A DNA stretch of 64,000 nucleotides from Burkholderia humptydooensis (GTDB lineage Bacteria; Pseudomonadota; Gammaproteobacteria; Burkholderiales; Burkholderiaceae), in contig NZ_CP013380.1 of the NCBI RefSeq assembly GCF_001513745.1, positions 3,162,001 through 3,226,000 on the forward strand, read 5' to 3'. Shown one piece after another: positions 57,020 through 64,000 of this stretch; the first letter of the stretch is position 1; each line of letters opens with the position of its first letter. A model generated the notes under the pieces. It had not been told where the DNA came from, ran no database searches, and saw only the letters and a program-made list of their open reading frames with translations. A program made the translations under genes and the position numbers.

Positions 57020-58699
57020 TTACGCGTGCGCGGTCTGGCGCGCCGCGTAGACGCGCGCCTTGAACGGCGCGATGCCGATGCGCTCGTACGTGTCGATAAA
57101 GCGCTCGCCGTCGATGCGCGCATCGACGAACGTGTCGATCAGCTTCGAGATCACGTCGGGCACCTCCTCCGCGGAGAACGACGGGCCGATCACGCGGCCG
57201 AGGCGCGCGCCGCCCGCGCCCGTGCCCTGCTCGCCGCCGAGCGACACCTGATACCACTCGGCGCCGTCCTTGTCGACGCCGAGAATGCCGATGTTGCCGA
57301 CGTGGTGGTGTCCGCACGAGTTCATGCAGCCCGAGATGTTGAGCGACACGTCGCCCAGGTCGTGCACGTAGTCGAGATCGTCGAAGCGCTGCTGGATCGC
57401 GAGCGCGATCGGGATCGACTTCGCGTTCGCGAGCGAGCAGAAGTCGCCGCCCGGGCACGCGATGATGTCGGTCAGGAGGCCCACGTTCGGCGTCGCGAAG
57501 CCGGCCGCCTTCGCCTTTTCCCACACGGCGAACAGATCGCGCTTCTTCACGTTCGCGAGAATCAGGTTCTGCTCGTGCGACACGCGCAGCTCGCCGAACG
57601 AGTACGCGTCGGCCCAGTCGGCGACCTGCTCCATCTGCTCGGCGCTCGCGTCGCCGGGCGCCACGCGGTGATTCTTCAGCGACAGCGTGACGGCCGCGTA
57701 CCCCGGCACCTTGTGCGGCGCGACGTTGCGCTCGACCCAGCGCGCGAATGCGCGGTTCTCGAGCAGATGCTGTTCGAACGGCGCGTCGGTGTCGGCGAGC
57801 TTTTCGTAGACGGGCGGCAGGAAGTACTGGGACACGCGGTCGAGTTCGGCCTGCGTGAGCGTCGACGGGCCGTCCTTCAAGTGCTGCCATTCCTCTTCGA
57901 CCTGCTGCGAGAACTTCGCGGGCGACAGCGCCTTCACGAGGATCTTGATCCGCGCCTTGTACAGGTTGTCGCGGCGGCCGTAACGGTTGTAGACGCGCAG
58001 CACCGCCTCGCAATACGTGATGAGGTGCTGCCACGGCAGGTTTTCGCGGATGATCGCGCCGACGATCGGCGTGCGGCCGAGGCCGCCGCCCGCGAGGATG
58101 CTCGCGACCACTTCGCCCGCCTCGTTCTTCTTCAGGTAGACGCCGAGATCGTGGATCTGCACGGCCGCGCGATCGGCCTTCGAGCCGGACACGGCGATCT
58201 TGAACTTGCGCGGCAGCCACGCGAATTCGGGATGGAACGTCGACCATTGGCGCAGGATCTCGGCCCACGGGCGCGGATCGATCTCCTCGTCCTGAGCCAC
58301 GCCCGCGAACTGGTCGGCGGTGATGTTGCGGATGCAGTTGCCCGACGTCTGGATCGCGTGCATCTGCACGGACGCGAGCTTCGCGAGAATCTCGGGCGTT
58401 TCCTCGAGCTTCACCCAGTTGAACTGGATGTTCGTGCGCGTCGAGAAGTGGCCGTAGCCGCGGTCGTGCTCGCGCGCGATGCGGGCGAGCATGCGCAACT
58501 GGCTGCTGCGGAGATTGCCGTAGGGAATCGCGATGCGGTGCATGTACGCGTGGCGCTGCATGTACAGGCCGTTCTGCAGCCGCAGCGGACGGAACTCGTC
58601 CTCGCTCAATTCGCCGGACAAGCGGCGGCGGACCTGGTCGCGGTACTGCGCGACGCGCTCGTCGACGATCGTCTGATCGTACTGGTCGTACTGGTACAT
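57020..58699 (-). CDS. cysI: sulfite reductase haemoprotein
   Basis: Reduces sulfite to sulfide using sirohaem and a [4Fe-4S] cluster. 559 residues. Cluster/sirohaem ligands lie in CPGGDFCSLANAKS and SGCMNSCGHHH. The nitrite/sulfite-reductase repeats are intact. ATG 58699 (MYQYDQYDQTIVDERVAQ) is preferred to a possible upstream one at 58789. No cysJ flavoprotein is present in the window, so the electron donor may differ from E. coli. First gene of the operon. Confidence 0.95.
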   Translation of the reverse strand: MYQYDQYDQTIVDERVAQYRDQVRRRLSGELSEDEFRPLRLQNGLYMQRHAYMHRIAIPYGNLRSSQLRMLARIAREHDRGYGHFSTRTNIQFNWVKLEETPEILAKLASVQMHAIQTSGNCIRNITADQFAGVAQDEEIDPRPWAEILRQWSTFHPEFAWLPRKFKIAVSGSKADRAAVQIHDLGVYLKKNEAGEVVASILAGGGLGRTPIVGAIIRENLPWQHLITYCEAVLRVYNRYGRRDNLYKARIKILVKALSPAKFSQQVEEEWQHLKDGPSTLTQAELDRVSQYFLPPVYEKLADTDAPFEQHLLENRAFARWVERNVAPHKVPGYAAVTLSLKNHRVAPGDASAEQMEQVADWADAYSFGELRVSHEQNLILANVKKRDLFAVWEKAKAAGFATPNVGLLTDIIACPGGDFCSLANAKSIPIALAIQQRFDDLDYVHDLGDVSLNISGCMNSCGHHHVGNIGILGVDKDGAEWYQVSLGGEQGTGAGGARLGRVIGPSFSAEEVPDVISKLIDTFVDARIDGERFIDTYERIGIAPFKARVYAARQTAHA

Positions 58700-58918
58700 T
58701 CGGGGACCCCAGGGTTTGCTCAATATGACCGCGCGGCGTCCTAGCCACGCCGCGCCCGAATCCTGCACCGTCCGCGCCAAGCCGGCCATCCGCCCGGCCG
58801 GTCATTTGCAAATGACGATTACAGATATCCATATTTGAAAAACACGGGGCAATCGTAATAAACTCCCCTTATATTTCAAACGACTAAAAAATTCTGTTGA
58901 TATGCGGAAGGGTTATAA
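58700..58918. promoter_or_regulatory. cysI-cysB divergent control region
   Basis: A 219-bp region that becomes strongly AT-rich near cysB. It holds the 16-bp perfect palindrome GTCATTTGCAAATGAC (58801-58816). It also holds ATATCC/TTTGAAAA and TTATATTTCAA stretches that could carry CysB and RNA-polymerase sites. A minus-strand TTGCCC-N17-GATATC pair could serve cysI. Both transcripts probably start within this segment. Confidence 0.6.
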
Positions 58919-59860
58919 ATGAACCTGCACCAATTTCGCTTCGTGCGCGAGGCCGTCCGGCAGAATTTCAACCTCACGGAAGCCGCGAAGGCGCTGTACA
59001 CGTCGCAGCCCGGGGTGTCGAAAGCCATCATCGAACTCGAGGACGAGCTCGGCGTCGAGATCTTCACGCGCCACGGCAAGCGCGTGCGCTCGCTGACCGA
59101 GCCGGGAAGGATCATTCTCGCGTCGGTCGAGCGGATTCTCCAGGAGGTCGAAAGCCTTAAAAGGGTCGGAAAAGATTACGCGGCGCAGGACCAGGGCAAC
59201 CTGACGATCGCCGCGACGCACACGCAGGCCCGCTACTCGCTGCCCGCCGCGATCGCCGAGTTCAAGAAGCGCTTCCCGAAGGTGCATCTGTCGATCCTGC
59301 AAGGCAGCCCGACGCAGGTCGCCGAAATGGTGATCCACGATCAGGCTGACCTCGCGATCGCGACGGAGGCGATCGCCGACTATAAGGAGCTCGTGTCGCT
59401 GCCCTGCTTCCAGTGGCACCACGCGGCCGTCGTGCCGGCCGATCACCCGCTCCTCGAGCGCAAGCCGCTGTCGCTCGACGATCTCGCGCAATTCCCGCTC
59501 ATCACGTACGACGACGCGTTCGCCGGCCGCAAGAAGATCAACCAGGCGTTCGCGCTGCATCGCCTCACGCCCGACATCGTGCTCGAGGCGATCGACGCGG
59601 ACGTGATCAAGACCTACGTTGAGCTCGGGCTCGGCGTCGGCATCATGGCCGACATCGCGTTCAACCCGGAGCGCGACCGCAATCTGCGCGCGATTCCGGT
59701 CGGGCACCTGTTCGGCAGCAACGTGACGCGCGTCGCGCTCAAGCAGGGCGCGTATCTGCGCGGTTATATCTATACGCTCGTCGAGCTGCTGTCGCCGACG
59801 CTCAACCGCAAGCTCGTCGAGACCGCGCTCAAGGGCGAGGCCGAGACCTACGAGCTGTGA
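58919..59860 (+). CDS. cysB: CysB-family LysR regulator of sulfur assimilation
   Basis: A 313-residue LTTR. HTH region MNLHQFRFVREAVRQNFNLT with TSQPGVSKAIIELEDELGVE is characteristic of CysB/Cbl. The sensing domain has THTQARYSLP and LGVGIMADIAF. It is divergent from the cysI operon, its expected target; N-acetylserine/O-acetylserine is the usual coinducer. Whether it is CysB or the paralogue Cbl/SsuR cannot be settled here. Confidence 0.92.
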   Translation: MNLHQFRFVREAVRQNFNLTEAAKALYTSQPGVSKAIIELEDELGVEIFTRHGKRVRSLTEPGRIILASVERILQEVESLKRVGKDYAAQDQGNLTIAATHTQARYSLPAAIAEFKKRFPKVHLSILQGSPTQVAEMVIHDQADLAIATEAIADYKELVSLPCFQWHHAAVVPADHPLLERKPLSLDDLAQFPLITYDDAFAGRKKINQAFALHRLTPDIVLEAIDADVIKTYVELGLGVGIMADIAFNPERDRNLRAIPVGHLFGSNVTRVALKQGAYLRGYIYTLVELLSPTLNRKLVETALKGEAETYEL

Positions 59861-59913
59861 CGCACGGCGCGCCGTTCCCGCGCGCCGCCTCGAACCGGCA
59901 TGGAGACCTCCGG

Positions 59914-61074
59914 ATGAAGCCATCCTGCCTGCTGCGCCGCGCGGCCGCCTGCGCCGCGGTCGCGCTCGCCTGCACCGCGGCGCGCGCCGATCTGACGGTT
60001 GGCGTCGACCTGTCGACGACCGGCCCCGCCGCGACGATCGGCCTGACGAGCAAGAACGCGATCCTGATGTGGCCGAACACGATCGCGGGACAGAAGCTGA
60101 ACGTGATCGTGCTCGACGACGCGTCCGATCCGGGCCTCGCCGTGCGCAACATCCGCAGACTCGTGACGGAGGACAAGGTCGACGTCGTCGTCGGGCCGAA
60201 CATCACGCCGGCGGCGCTCGCCGCGCTCGAACCCGTCGCCGCCGCGCAGACGCCGATGATCACGCTGATCGGCTCCGGCTCGATTGTCGAGCCGCAGCAG
60301 GGCAAGCGCGTATGGGCGTTCAAGATGGCGCAGAGCGACCGCGCGATGGCCGACGTGCTGACCCGCTACATGGCGAACCACGGCGTGAAGACGGTCGGCT
60401 TCATCGGCTTCGCGGACAGCTACGGCGATAGCTGGCTCGACGAGTTCACGCGCTTCGCGGCGCTGCGCAAGGTGAGGATCGTCGCGACCGAGCGCTACAA
60501 CCGAACCGACGCGAGCGTGACGGGCCAGACGCTGAAACTGATCGCGGCGAAGCCGGACGCGATCCTGATCGCGGGCGCCGGTACGCCGACCGTGCTGCCG
60601 CAGCGCACGCTGATCGAGCGCGGCTACCGGGGGCCCATCTACCAGACGCACGGGATCGCGACGCCCGAGTTCCTGCGGCTCGGCGGCAAGGATGTCGAAG
60701 GCACGCTGTTCCCGACGCAGCCTGTCGTCGTCGCGCGCACGCTGCCCGCCGGCCATCCTGCGAAGCGTGCGGCGCTCGCGTTCGTCGACGCATACGAGGC
60801 GAAATACGGACTCGATACGGTCACGCAGTTCGCGGGCGACGCGGCGGGCGTCTACCCGCGCCTCGCGGACGCGGCCGGCCGCGCGCTGAAGACCGCGCAG
60901 CCGGGCACGCCGGCGTTCCGCACGGCGCTGCGCGCGGAGCTCGAGCGCGCGCACGAGCTCATCGTGCCGAACGGCATCGTCAACACGAGCGCCGCCGACC
61001 ACGTCGGGCTCGACCAGCGGGCGAGCGTGATGGGCATCGTGAAGCACGGCGCATTTGTCTATCTGAGTCAGTGA
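59914..61074 (+). CDS. branched-chain amino-acid-type ABC substrate-binding protein
   Basis: A 386-residue periplasmic binding protein (signal peptide ending ARA). Family LivJ/LivK fold: LTVGVDLSTTGPAATIGL, VDVVVGPNITPAALAAL, GFADSYGDSW. Ligand unknown (amino acid, amide or aromatic acid). No permease or ATPase genes are adjacent, so it is an orphan binding protein. It starts 53 bp after cysB and may be read through. Confidence 0.88.
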   Translation: MKPSCLLRRAAACAAVALACTAARADLTVGVDLSTTGPAATIGLTSKNAILMWPNTIAGQKLNVIVLDDASDPGLAVRNIRRLVTEDKVDVVVGPNITPAALAALEPVAAAQTPMITLIGSGSIVEPQQGKRVWAFKMAQSDRAMADVLTRYMANHGVKTVGFIGFADSYGDSWLDEFTRFAALRKVRIVATERYNRTDASVTGQTLKLIAAKPDAILIAGAGTPTVLPQRTLIERGYRGPIYQTHGIATPEFLRLGGKDVEGTLFPTQPVVVARTLPAGHPAKRAALAFVDAYEAKYGLDTVTQFAGDAAGVYPRLADAAGRALKTAQPGTPAFRTALRAELERAHELIVPNGIVNTSAADHVGLDQRASVMGIVKHGAFVYLSQ

Positions 61075-61190
61075 ATGAGCCGGTGAACCGCCCTGTCGCG
61101 CCGCGGCGGCGGCGGATGCTTGCCCGTATGAGGGATTTCGGTGATAATTTGCGTTTTCGCCGCGCACAATCGCATGTGCGGCGCAGGTTG

Positions 61191-61275
61191 GCCCAGGTGG
61201 TGAAATTGGTAGACGCAGGGGACTCAAAATCCCCCGCCGCAAGGCGTGCCGGTTCGATTCCGGCCCTGGGCACCA
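61191..61275 (+). tRNA. tRNA-Leu (CAA)
   Basis: 85 nt including encoded CCA. Acceptor GCCCAGG pairs with CCTGGGC (61265-61271). The anticodon loop CTCAAAA gives CAA; the long variable arm of a class II tRNA and GGTTCGATTCC T-arm are present. It decodes UUG. The 3' end abuts a foreign region. Confidence 0.97.
61251..61275 (+). other. probable attachment site (attL) in the tRNA-Leu 3' end
   Basis: The T-arm to CCA segment is the usual integration core for phage-type tyrosine integrases. An integrase fragment reading away from it begins about 175 bp further on. No second copy of this segment occurs in the window, so the right end must lie beyond it. Confidence 0.45.
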
Positions 61276-61449
61276 TCAACTATTCCTCGAAATTCCCGGC
61301 AAGTCGCAAAAACCTTGATAAATAAAGGCACGGAAGGGAATTTCGTTCCTAAAGAGTCCGGCTCGGTTCGTTGATAGCCGGGGGTACATCGGGGTACTTT
61401 TAGGGGTATGTCCTCACTTCGAGGCTCCACCGCAACGGAAATACCCCTG
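61276..61449. other. island edge with GGGGTA direct repeats
   Basis: Holds three short direct repeats, GGGGTAC (61381), GGGGTAC (61391) and GGGGTAT (61403), spaced about one DNA turn, ahead of the integrase remnant. These could be arm-type integrase or excisionase sites. No gene is supported. Confidence 0.4.
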
Positions 61450-61587
61450 ATGCCCTTGACCGATACGGCAATCCGGACTGCCAAGCCCGGGCCGAAGATT
61501 CAAAAACTCTACGACGGCAACGGCCTGTTCTTGCAAGTCATGCCGAGCGGCCCAAAATACTGGCGGCTCGCGGGCGCGCAATTTTGA
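61450..61587 (+). pseudogene. tyrosine integrase, 5' remnant only
   Basis: Codes 45 residues (MPLTDTAIRTAKPGPKIQKL..., ending GPKYWRLAGAQF) that match the N-terminal DUF4102/arm-binding part of P4-type integrases. It then stops at TGA 61585. Catalytic R-H-R-Y residues and the remaining ~350 residues are gone. The last residues AGAQF depart from the family YWRLKYR-type sequence, so the break is near 61570. An in-frame ATG also exists at 61408. Confidence 0.82.
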
Positions 61588-61659
61588 CCGTCCGATAGTT
61601 GATGCTCGCAATGCGGCCCGCATGCAGCCGCCCAACAGTTTAGGCATTCCGGAAAACAG

Positions 61660-61953
61660 TCAGACATCGACCGACATGACCTGTTGCGACGCAATGAGCA
61701 ACGGCGGAACCGGGCACTTGCAAATGCACAGATCATCGCTCAGTGCCACGCGTCGGCCGTCCGGCCCCGTCATCGGAATTCGCGGACCGGAGCATTGAAT
61801 TTTGCCGATCGTTTTACACACCGGGCAAAACACATCGTCGTTCTCGTGCGCGACGTGCCTGCCGTCGAGTGCGAAGGGTGTCGCCTTGGCTTGGACTGTT
61901 CCCGCGACCGTCGTATGATCGCCGTCGAAAATCAAGTATCTCGTCATGGTCAA
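61660..61953 (-). CDS. PAAR-domain protein
   Basis: A 97-residue PAAR-type protein (MTMTRYLIFDGDHTTVAGTV...), conical tip that sharpens the type VI spike. The pattern CPVCKTIGKIQCSG and C-terminal CICKCP suit the zinc-binding tip family. It carries no C-terminal toxin extension. It overlaps the DUF3396 stop by 4 bp, so it belongs to the module upstream. Confidence 0.85.
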   Translation of the reverse strand: MTMTRYLIFDGDHTTVAGTVQAKATPFALDGRHVAHENDDVFCPVCKTIGKIQCSGPRIPMTGPDGRRVALSDDLCICKCPVPPLLIASQQVMSVDV

Positions 61954-63299
61954 CGTGACCCGTCTTGTTTCTCACTCGGCGACCAGTGCCAGTTCGTCGT
62001 ACCCCAAGAACTTCCTTCGATCACCGGCATGATTTCACCCACTTCGAAATAACGGCGGCTGCCAGCTTTGGCTGGCGTATGCCACCAACCAGCTTCGGGA
62101 CACGGGTTGCCGCCTCGCACGCTTTGGCGAGCCGGTTCGCGATTCACGGGCGGCGGAACGATCGTCGGCGGCTCAGCGATGGGCGGTGCATCCGGCAAGT
62201 CAAAACGTGCTACCCATTTGCGCGCATTTTTCGTGTCTGCACTCGGCAGATCGGGAATGTAGGTATGCAGCGCATCAGGCTTCGGATCGCGCAGCACACG
62301 CAAGACACTGTTCACGAACACGTACGGCTCGGGCAACCCTTCTTCGGGAGCGCCAAGGCGCGGGAAGTCGCCCGCGCGGATCATCAGACATGCATTTGCG
62401 CGCTCGATATGAATATCGGGACGGTCAAGCTTTTCCCGAATCGCTGCCTCGCCGCCCAAGCGCTCGATGAACAGTTCGCCTAGGATCGTGTACCAGTTTA
62501 CGCCCTTGATGAAACCCCATCGCCCAACCTTGGCACCCGGATGTAGATGGTCATAGGACGCGGCTAGATCGTCCCTAGACTCGCCTTCATAAGACACCGG
62601 GTCGTACTCTTGCTTCTGCAAGTGCGCAGTGCTGTCAATGTCTAACCCACTGAAACGTTCGGCAAGCGCCCATTCTTGGGGCATATAGCGGTGGTAACTA
62701 AACGCAAGAATCGGCGCAAACCCACCATAGCCGCCACGAACCACGAGTTTTTTACACACAAAACGCAGAAATTCCTCGTACTTCGCGATGCCCTCGTCGG
62801 TAGTGACCAAGTTCATCGGCACATTGAATTTCAGATGCGATAAACCCGTCTCCCTTCCCTTAGGTACTCTCAATCGTCCGGTAGGTGAAACATAATCGTC
62901 TTGAAGTGCCATTCCGGTTAGCACCCCAATGTTGTATTCCGCCGCTGTGTCTTGATCGGTTACGCTGGAACGCAACACACTGACTTGCATATAAGACGGT
63001 GTATCGATAATCGCCCGTCGAATCTTCTCAACGCCCTTCTCGTTCCGCTTCGAGAATTTACCAAGGTCGGAGTCCTTGCCGCCCTTCAGATGCTCGCCGA
63101 ACATTTCGGCGAAGCGGTCAAAGCAGTCAAGAATCGCCTGCCGCACATCAGGCTGCGAGCCGCGCTCAAAGAACACCGTACCGATGACACCCGGCAACAC
63201 GCCCATCGAGTTGTCGGCAAGGCGCACGCTCAAATCTTCCTGATAGCGGGAAAGCGCCTGCAACGGCGTCAAGACAGGTTTCGAATCACTCAAAGTCAT
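61950..63299 (-). CDS. DUF3396 (type VI immunity family) protein
   Basis: A 449-residue protein. The N-terminal ~340 residues match DUF3396, the family annotated as type VI secretion immunity (YEEFLRFVCKKLVVRGGYGG, GWGFIKGVNWYTILGELF-like segment GRWGFIKGVNWYT). A linker rich in Pro (PPIAEPPTIVPPPVNREPA) leads to a 54-residue C-terminal module with CPEAGWWHTPAKAGSRRYF. No signal peptide or membrane helix is visible, so it may act in the cytoplasm. It sits between the VgrG-like effector and PAAR genes. The cognate toxin activity cannot be stated. Confidence 0.78.
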   Translation of the reverse strand: MTLSDSKPVLTPLQALSRYQEDLSVRLADNSMGVLPGVIGTVFFERGSQPDVRQAILDCFDRFAEMFGEHLKGGKDSDLGKFSKRNEKGVEKIRRAIIDTPSYMQVSVLRSSVTDQDTAAEYNIGVLTGMALQDDYVSPTGRLRVPKGRETGLSHLKFNVPMNLVTTDEGIAKYEEFLRFVCKKLVVRGGYGGFAPILAFSYHRYMPQEWALAERFSGLDIDSTAHLQKQEYDPVSYEGESRDDLAASYDHLHPGAKVGRWGFIKGVNWYTILGELFIERLGGEAAIREKLDRPDIHIERANACLMIRAGDFPRLGAPEEGLPEPYVFVNSVLRVLRDPKPDALHTYIPDLPSADTKNARKWVARFDLPDAPPIAEPPTIVPPPVNREPARQSVRGGNPCPEAGWWHTPAKAGSRRYFEVGEIMPVIEGSSWGTTNWHWSPSEKQDGSR

Positions 63300-63337
63300 A
63301 ATCGGATCGTCAATTGATCAGTCGCACATGAATTCAG

Positions 63338-64000
63338 TCAGCTTGCGGAGAGTGCCGCAACTGCACTCCCACCCCCGACGACTACACCAAGGGTCGCAGC
63401 CAATGCAGCAGCGGCCTCTGCACCAGCCGCGATAATCGCACACAGAGCAGCAAATATCGCGATCAACTCAGGCAACAACAGGATCACGATTGCGACGCCG
63501 ACGACAATAGCTACCGCTATCGCGGCTCCCTTCAGCAGCGTCACGCCAACCTGCGCCCAATCGATATGCGTGAGCACATCCCACGTCAAATCGGTCATGC
63601 GTACGATCGCTTCCCATCCGGCCTTGAGTTGCGCGGCCGTGTAGCGAAATATTTCGTGTCCTTTCTCGTCAACCCAAACCCAAGCGCTATGCGCTTTGTC
63701 GGCGACCCACTGACCGGCCGTAAACATCCATGCTGCGTGCTGATGCAGGAAACCCGACAGCAGGACATTCGAATGCCACTGCGAAGGCGTCGTTCCGCCG
63801 TTGACGCGCCCTAAAATGAACGGCTTGTCGCAATCGTTTGCCCAATAGGCGACTAAAACCCATTCACCGGCCCGTGGCACGTGAACCGCTCCGTAGCCGT
63901 TCCCGGTATCGGCCTGCATGGTCGATAGCAGCGGCGACGAAGCAAACGTGCCATCCGGATTTTTGCGGTCCCACGCGAAATGCACGCGGACTTGATTTCG
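63338..64000 (-). CDS. VgrG-like protein C-terminal part with hydrophobic tail (5' cut by window)
   Basis: Open to the window edge; 220 residues visible. The first part matches the VgrG gp5/OB-fold region (RVHFAWDRKNPDGTF, GNGYGAVHVPRAGEWVLVAY, CDKPFILGRVNGGTTPSQWH). Residues about 151-220 are very hydrophobic, with two or three helices (KGAAIAVAIVVGVAIVILLL, LIAIFAALCAIIAAGAEA, ALAATLGVVVGGGSAVAAL). No recognised toxin domain follows before the stop. It is probably a specialised VgrG effector carrying a membrane-active tail, or a chassis that has lost its toxin. Overlaps none; DUF3396 starts 38 bp later. Confidence 0.75.
   Translation of the reverse strand, partial: RNQVRVHFAWDRKNPDGTFASSPLLSTMQADTGNGYGAVHVPRAGEWVLVAYWANDCDKPFILGRVNGGTTPSQWHSNVLLSGFLHQHAAWMFTAGQWVADKAHSAWVWVDEKGHEIFRYTAAQLKAGWEAIVRMTDLTWDVLTHIDWAQVGVTLLKGAAIAVAIVVGVAIVILLLPELIAIFAALCAIIAAGAEAAAALAATLGVVVGGGSAVAALSAS

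Noticed and set aside
61276..61449. Complete integrase or recombination gene
   Set aside because: Only a 45-codon fragment with the N-terminal domain is open; catalytic residues are absent.

Overview
This 64 kb window is high-GC DNA from a Burkholderia chromosome. Gene content and the almost recognisable protein sequences (MetG, IlvD, ArgH, TamA/TamB, LptF/LptG, the cys and cob sets) fit the B. pseudomallei complex (thailandensis/oklahomensis/pseudomallei type). The species is an inference; no database was searched. Most of the window is core chromosome. The last ~2.7 kb is an accessory island with visibly lower GC.

Layout. 1-7 kb: the 3' part of ppc, a methyltransferase divergent from an XRE/MmyB regulator, argH, and a HAD phosphatase. 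7-12.5 kb (minus strand): an acid-resistance-type PLP decarboxylase with a coupled LprI-like gene, dcd, a SodC-like lipoprotein lacking several metal ligands, and apbC. 12.9-16.2 kb: an OmpA-like lipoprotein, a strong terminator that may end a small RNA, and metG. 16.2-17.4 kb: two coupled genes, both broken. 17.5-23.4 kb: tamA-tamB. 23.6-27.7 kb: DUF3460, scpA, panC, panD, an orphan ParA and DoxX.

27.9-39.7 kb is a cobalamin island. cobQ faces away from cobU-cbiB-cobD-btuF. Converging on these is btuB-btuC-btuD-cobT-cobS-cobC, led by a cobalamin riboswitch and a sigma-70-like promoter. Together they encode B12 capture and import, cobyric acid synthesis, aminopropanol attachment, lower-ligand activation and final assembly. 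Corrin-ring genes are absent here. cobQ carries 14 perfect GTTGGC repeats at its start.

39.9-41.3 kb: a ZapB-like coiled-coil gene, zapA, 6S RNA (ssrS) with its terminator, and an EVE protein. 41.5-46.7 kb: a SIMPL protein, lgt, and a LysR gene divergent from ilvD, then a cytochrome c. 46.8-51.9 kb: DUF2486 (with a 9-bp VNTR), holC and pepA facing lptF-lptG. 51.9-59.9 kb: a CbiX-type chelatase and the assimilatory sulfate operon cysI-DUF934-cysH-cysD-cysN-cobA, divergent from cysB. These make sulfide from sulfate through APS and supply sirohaem for CysI.

59.9-64 kb: a periplasmic binding protein, tRNA-Leu(CAA), a truncated phage-type integrase, then a minus-strand type VI secretion module: PAAR, a DUF3396 immunity-type protein, and the C-terminal end of a VgrG-like protein with a long hydrophobic tail. 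The window edge cuts this gene, so the most novel part of the window is only partly visible.
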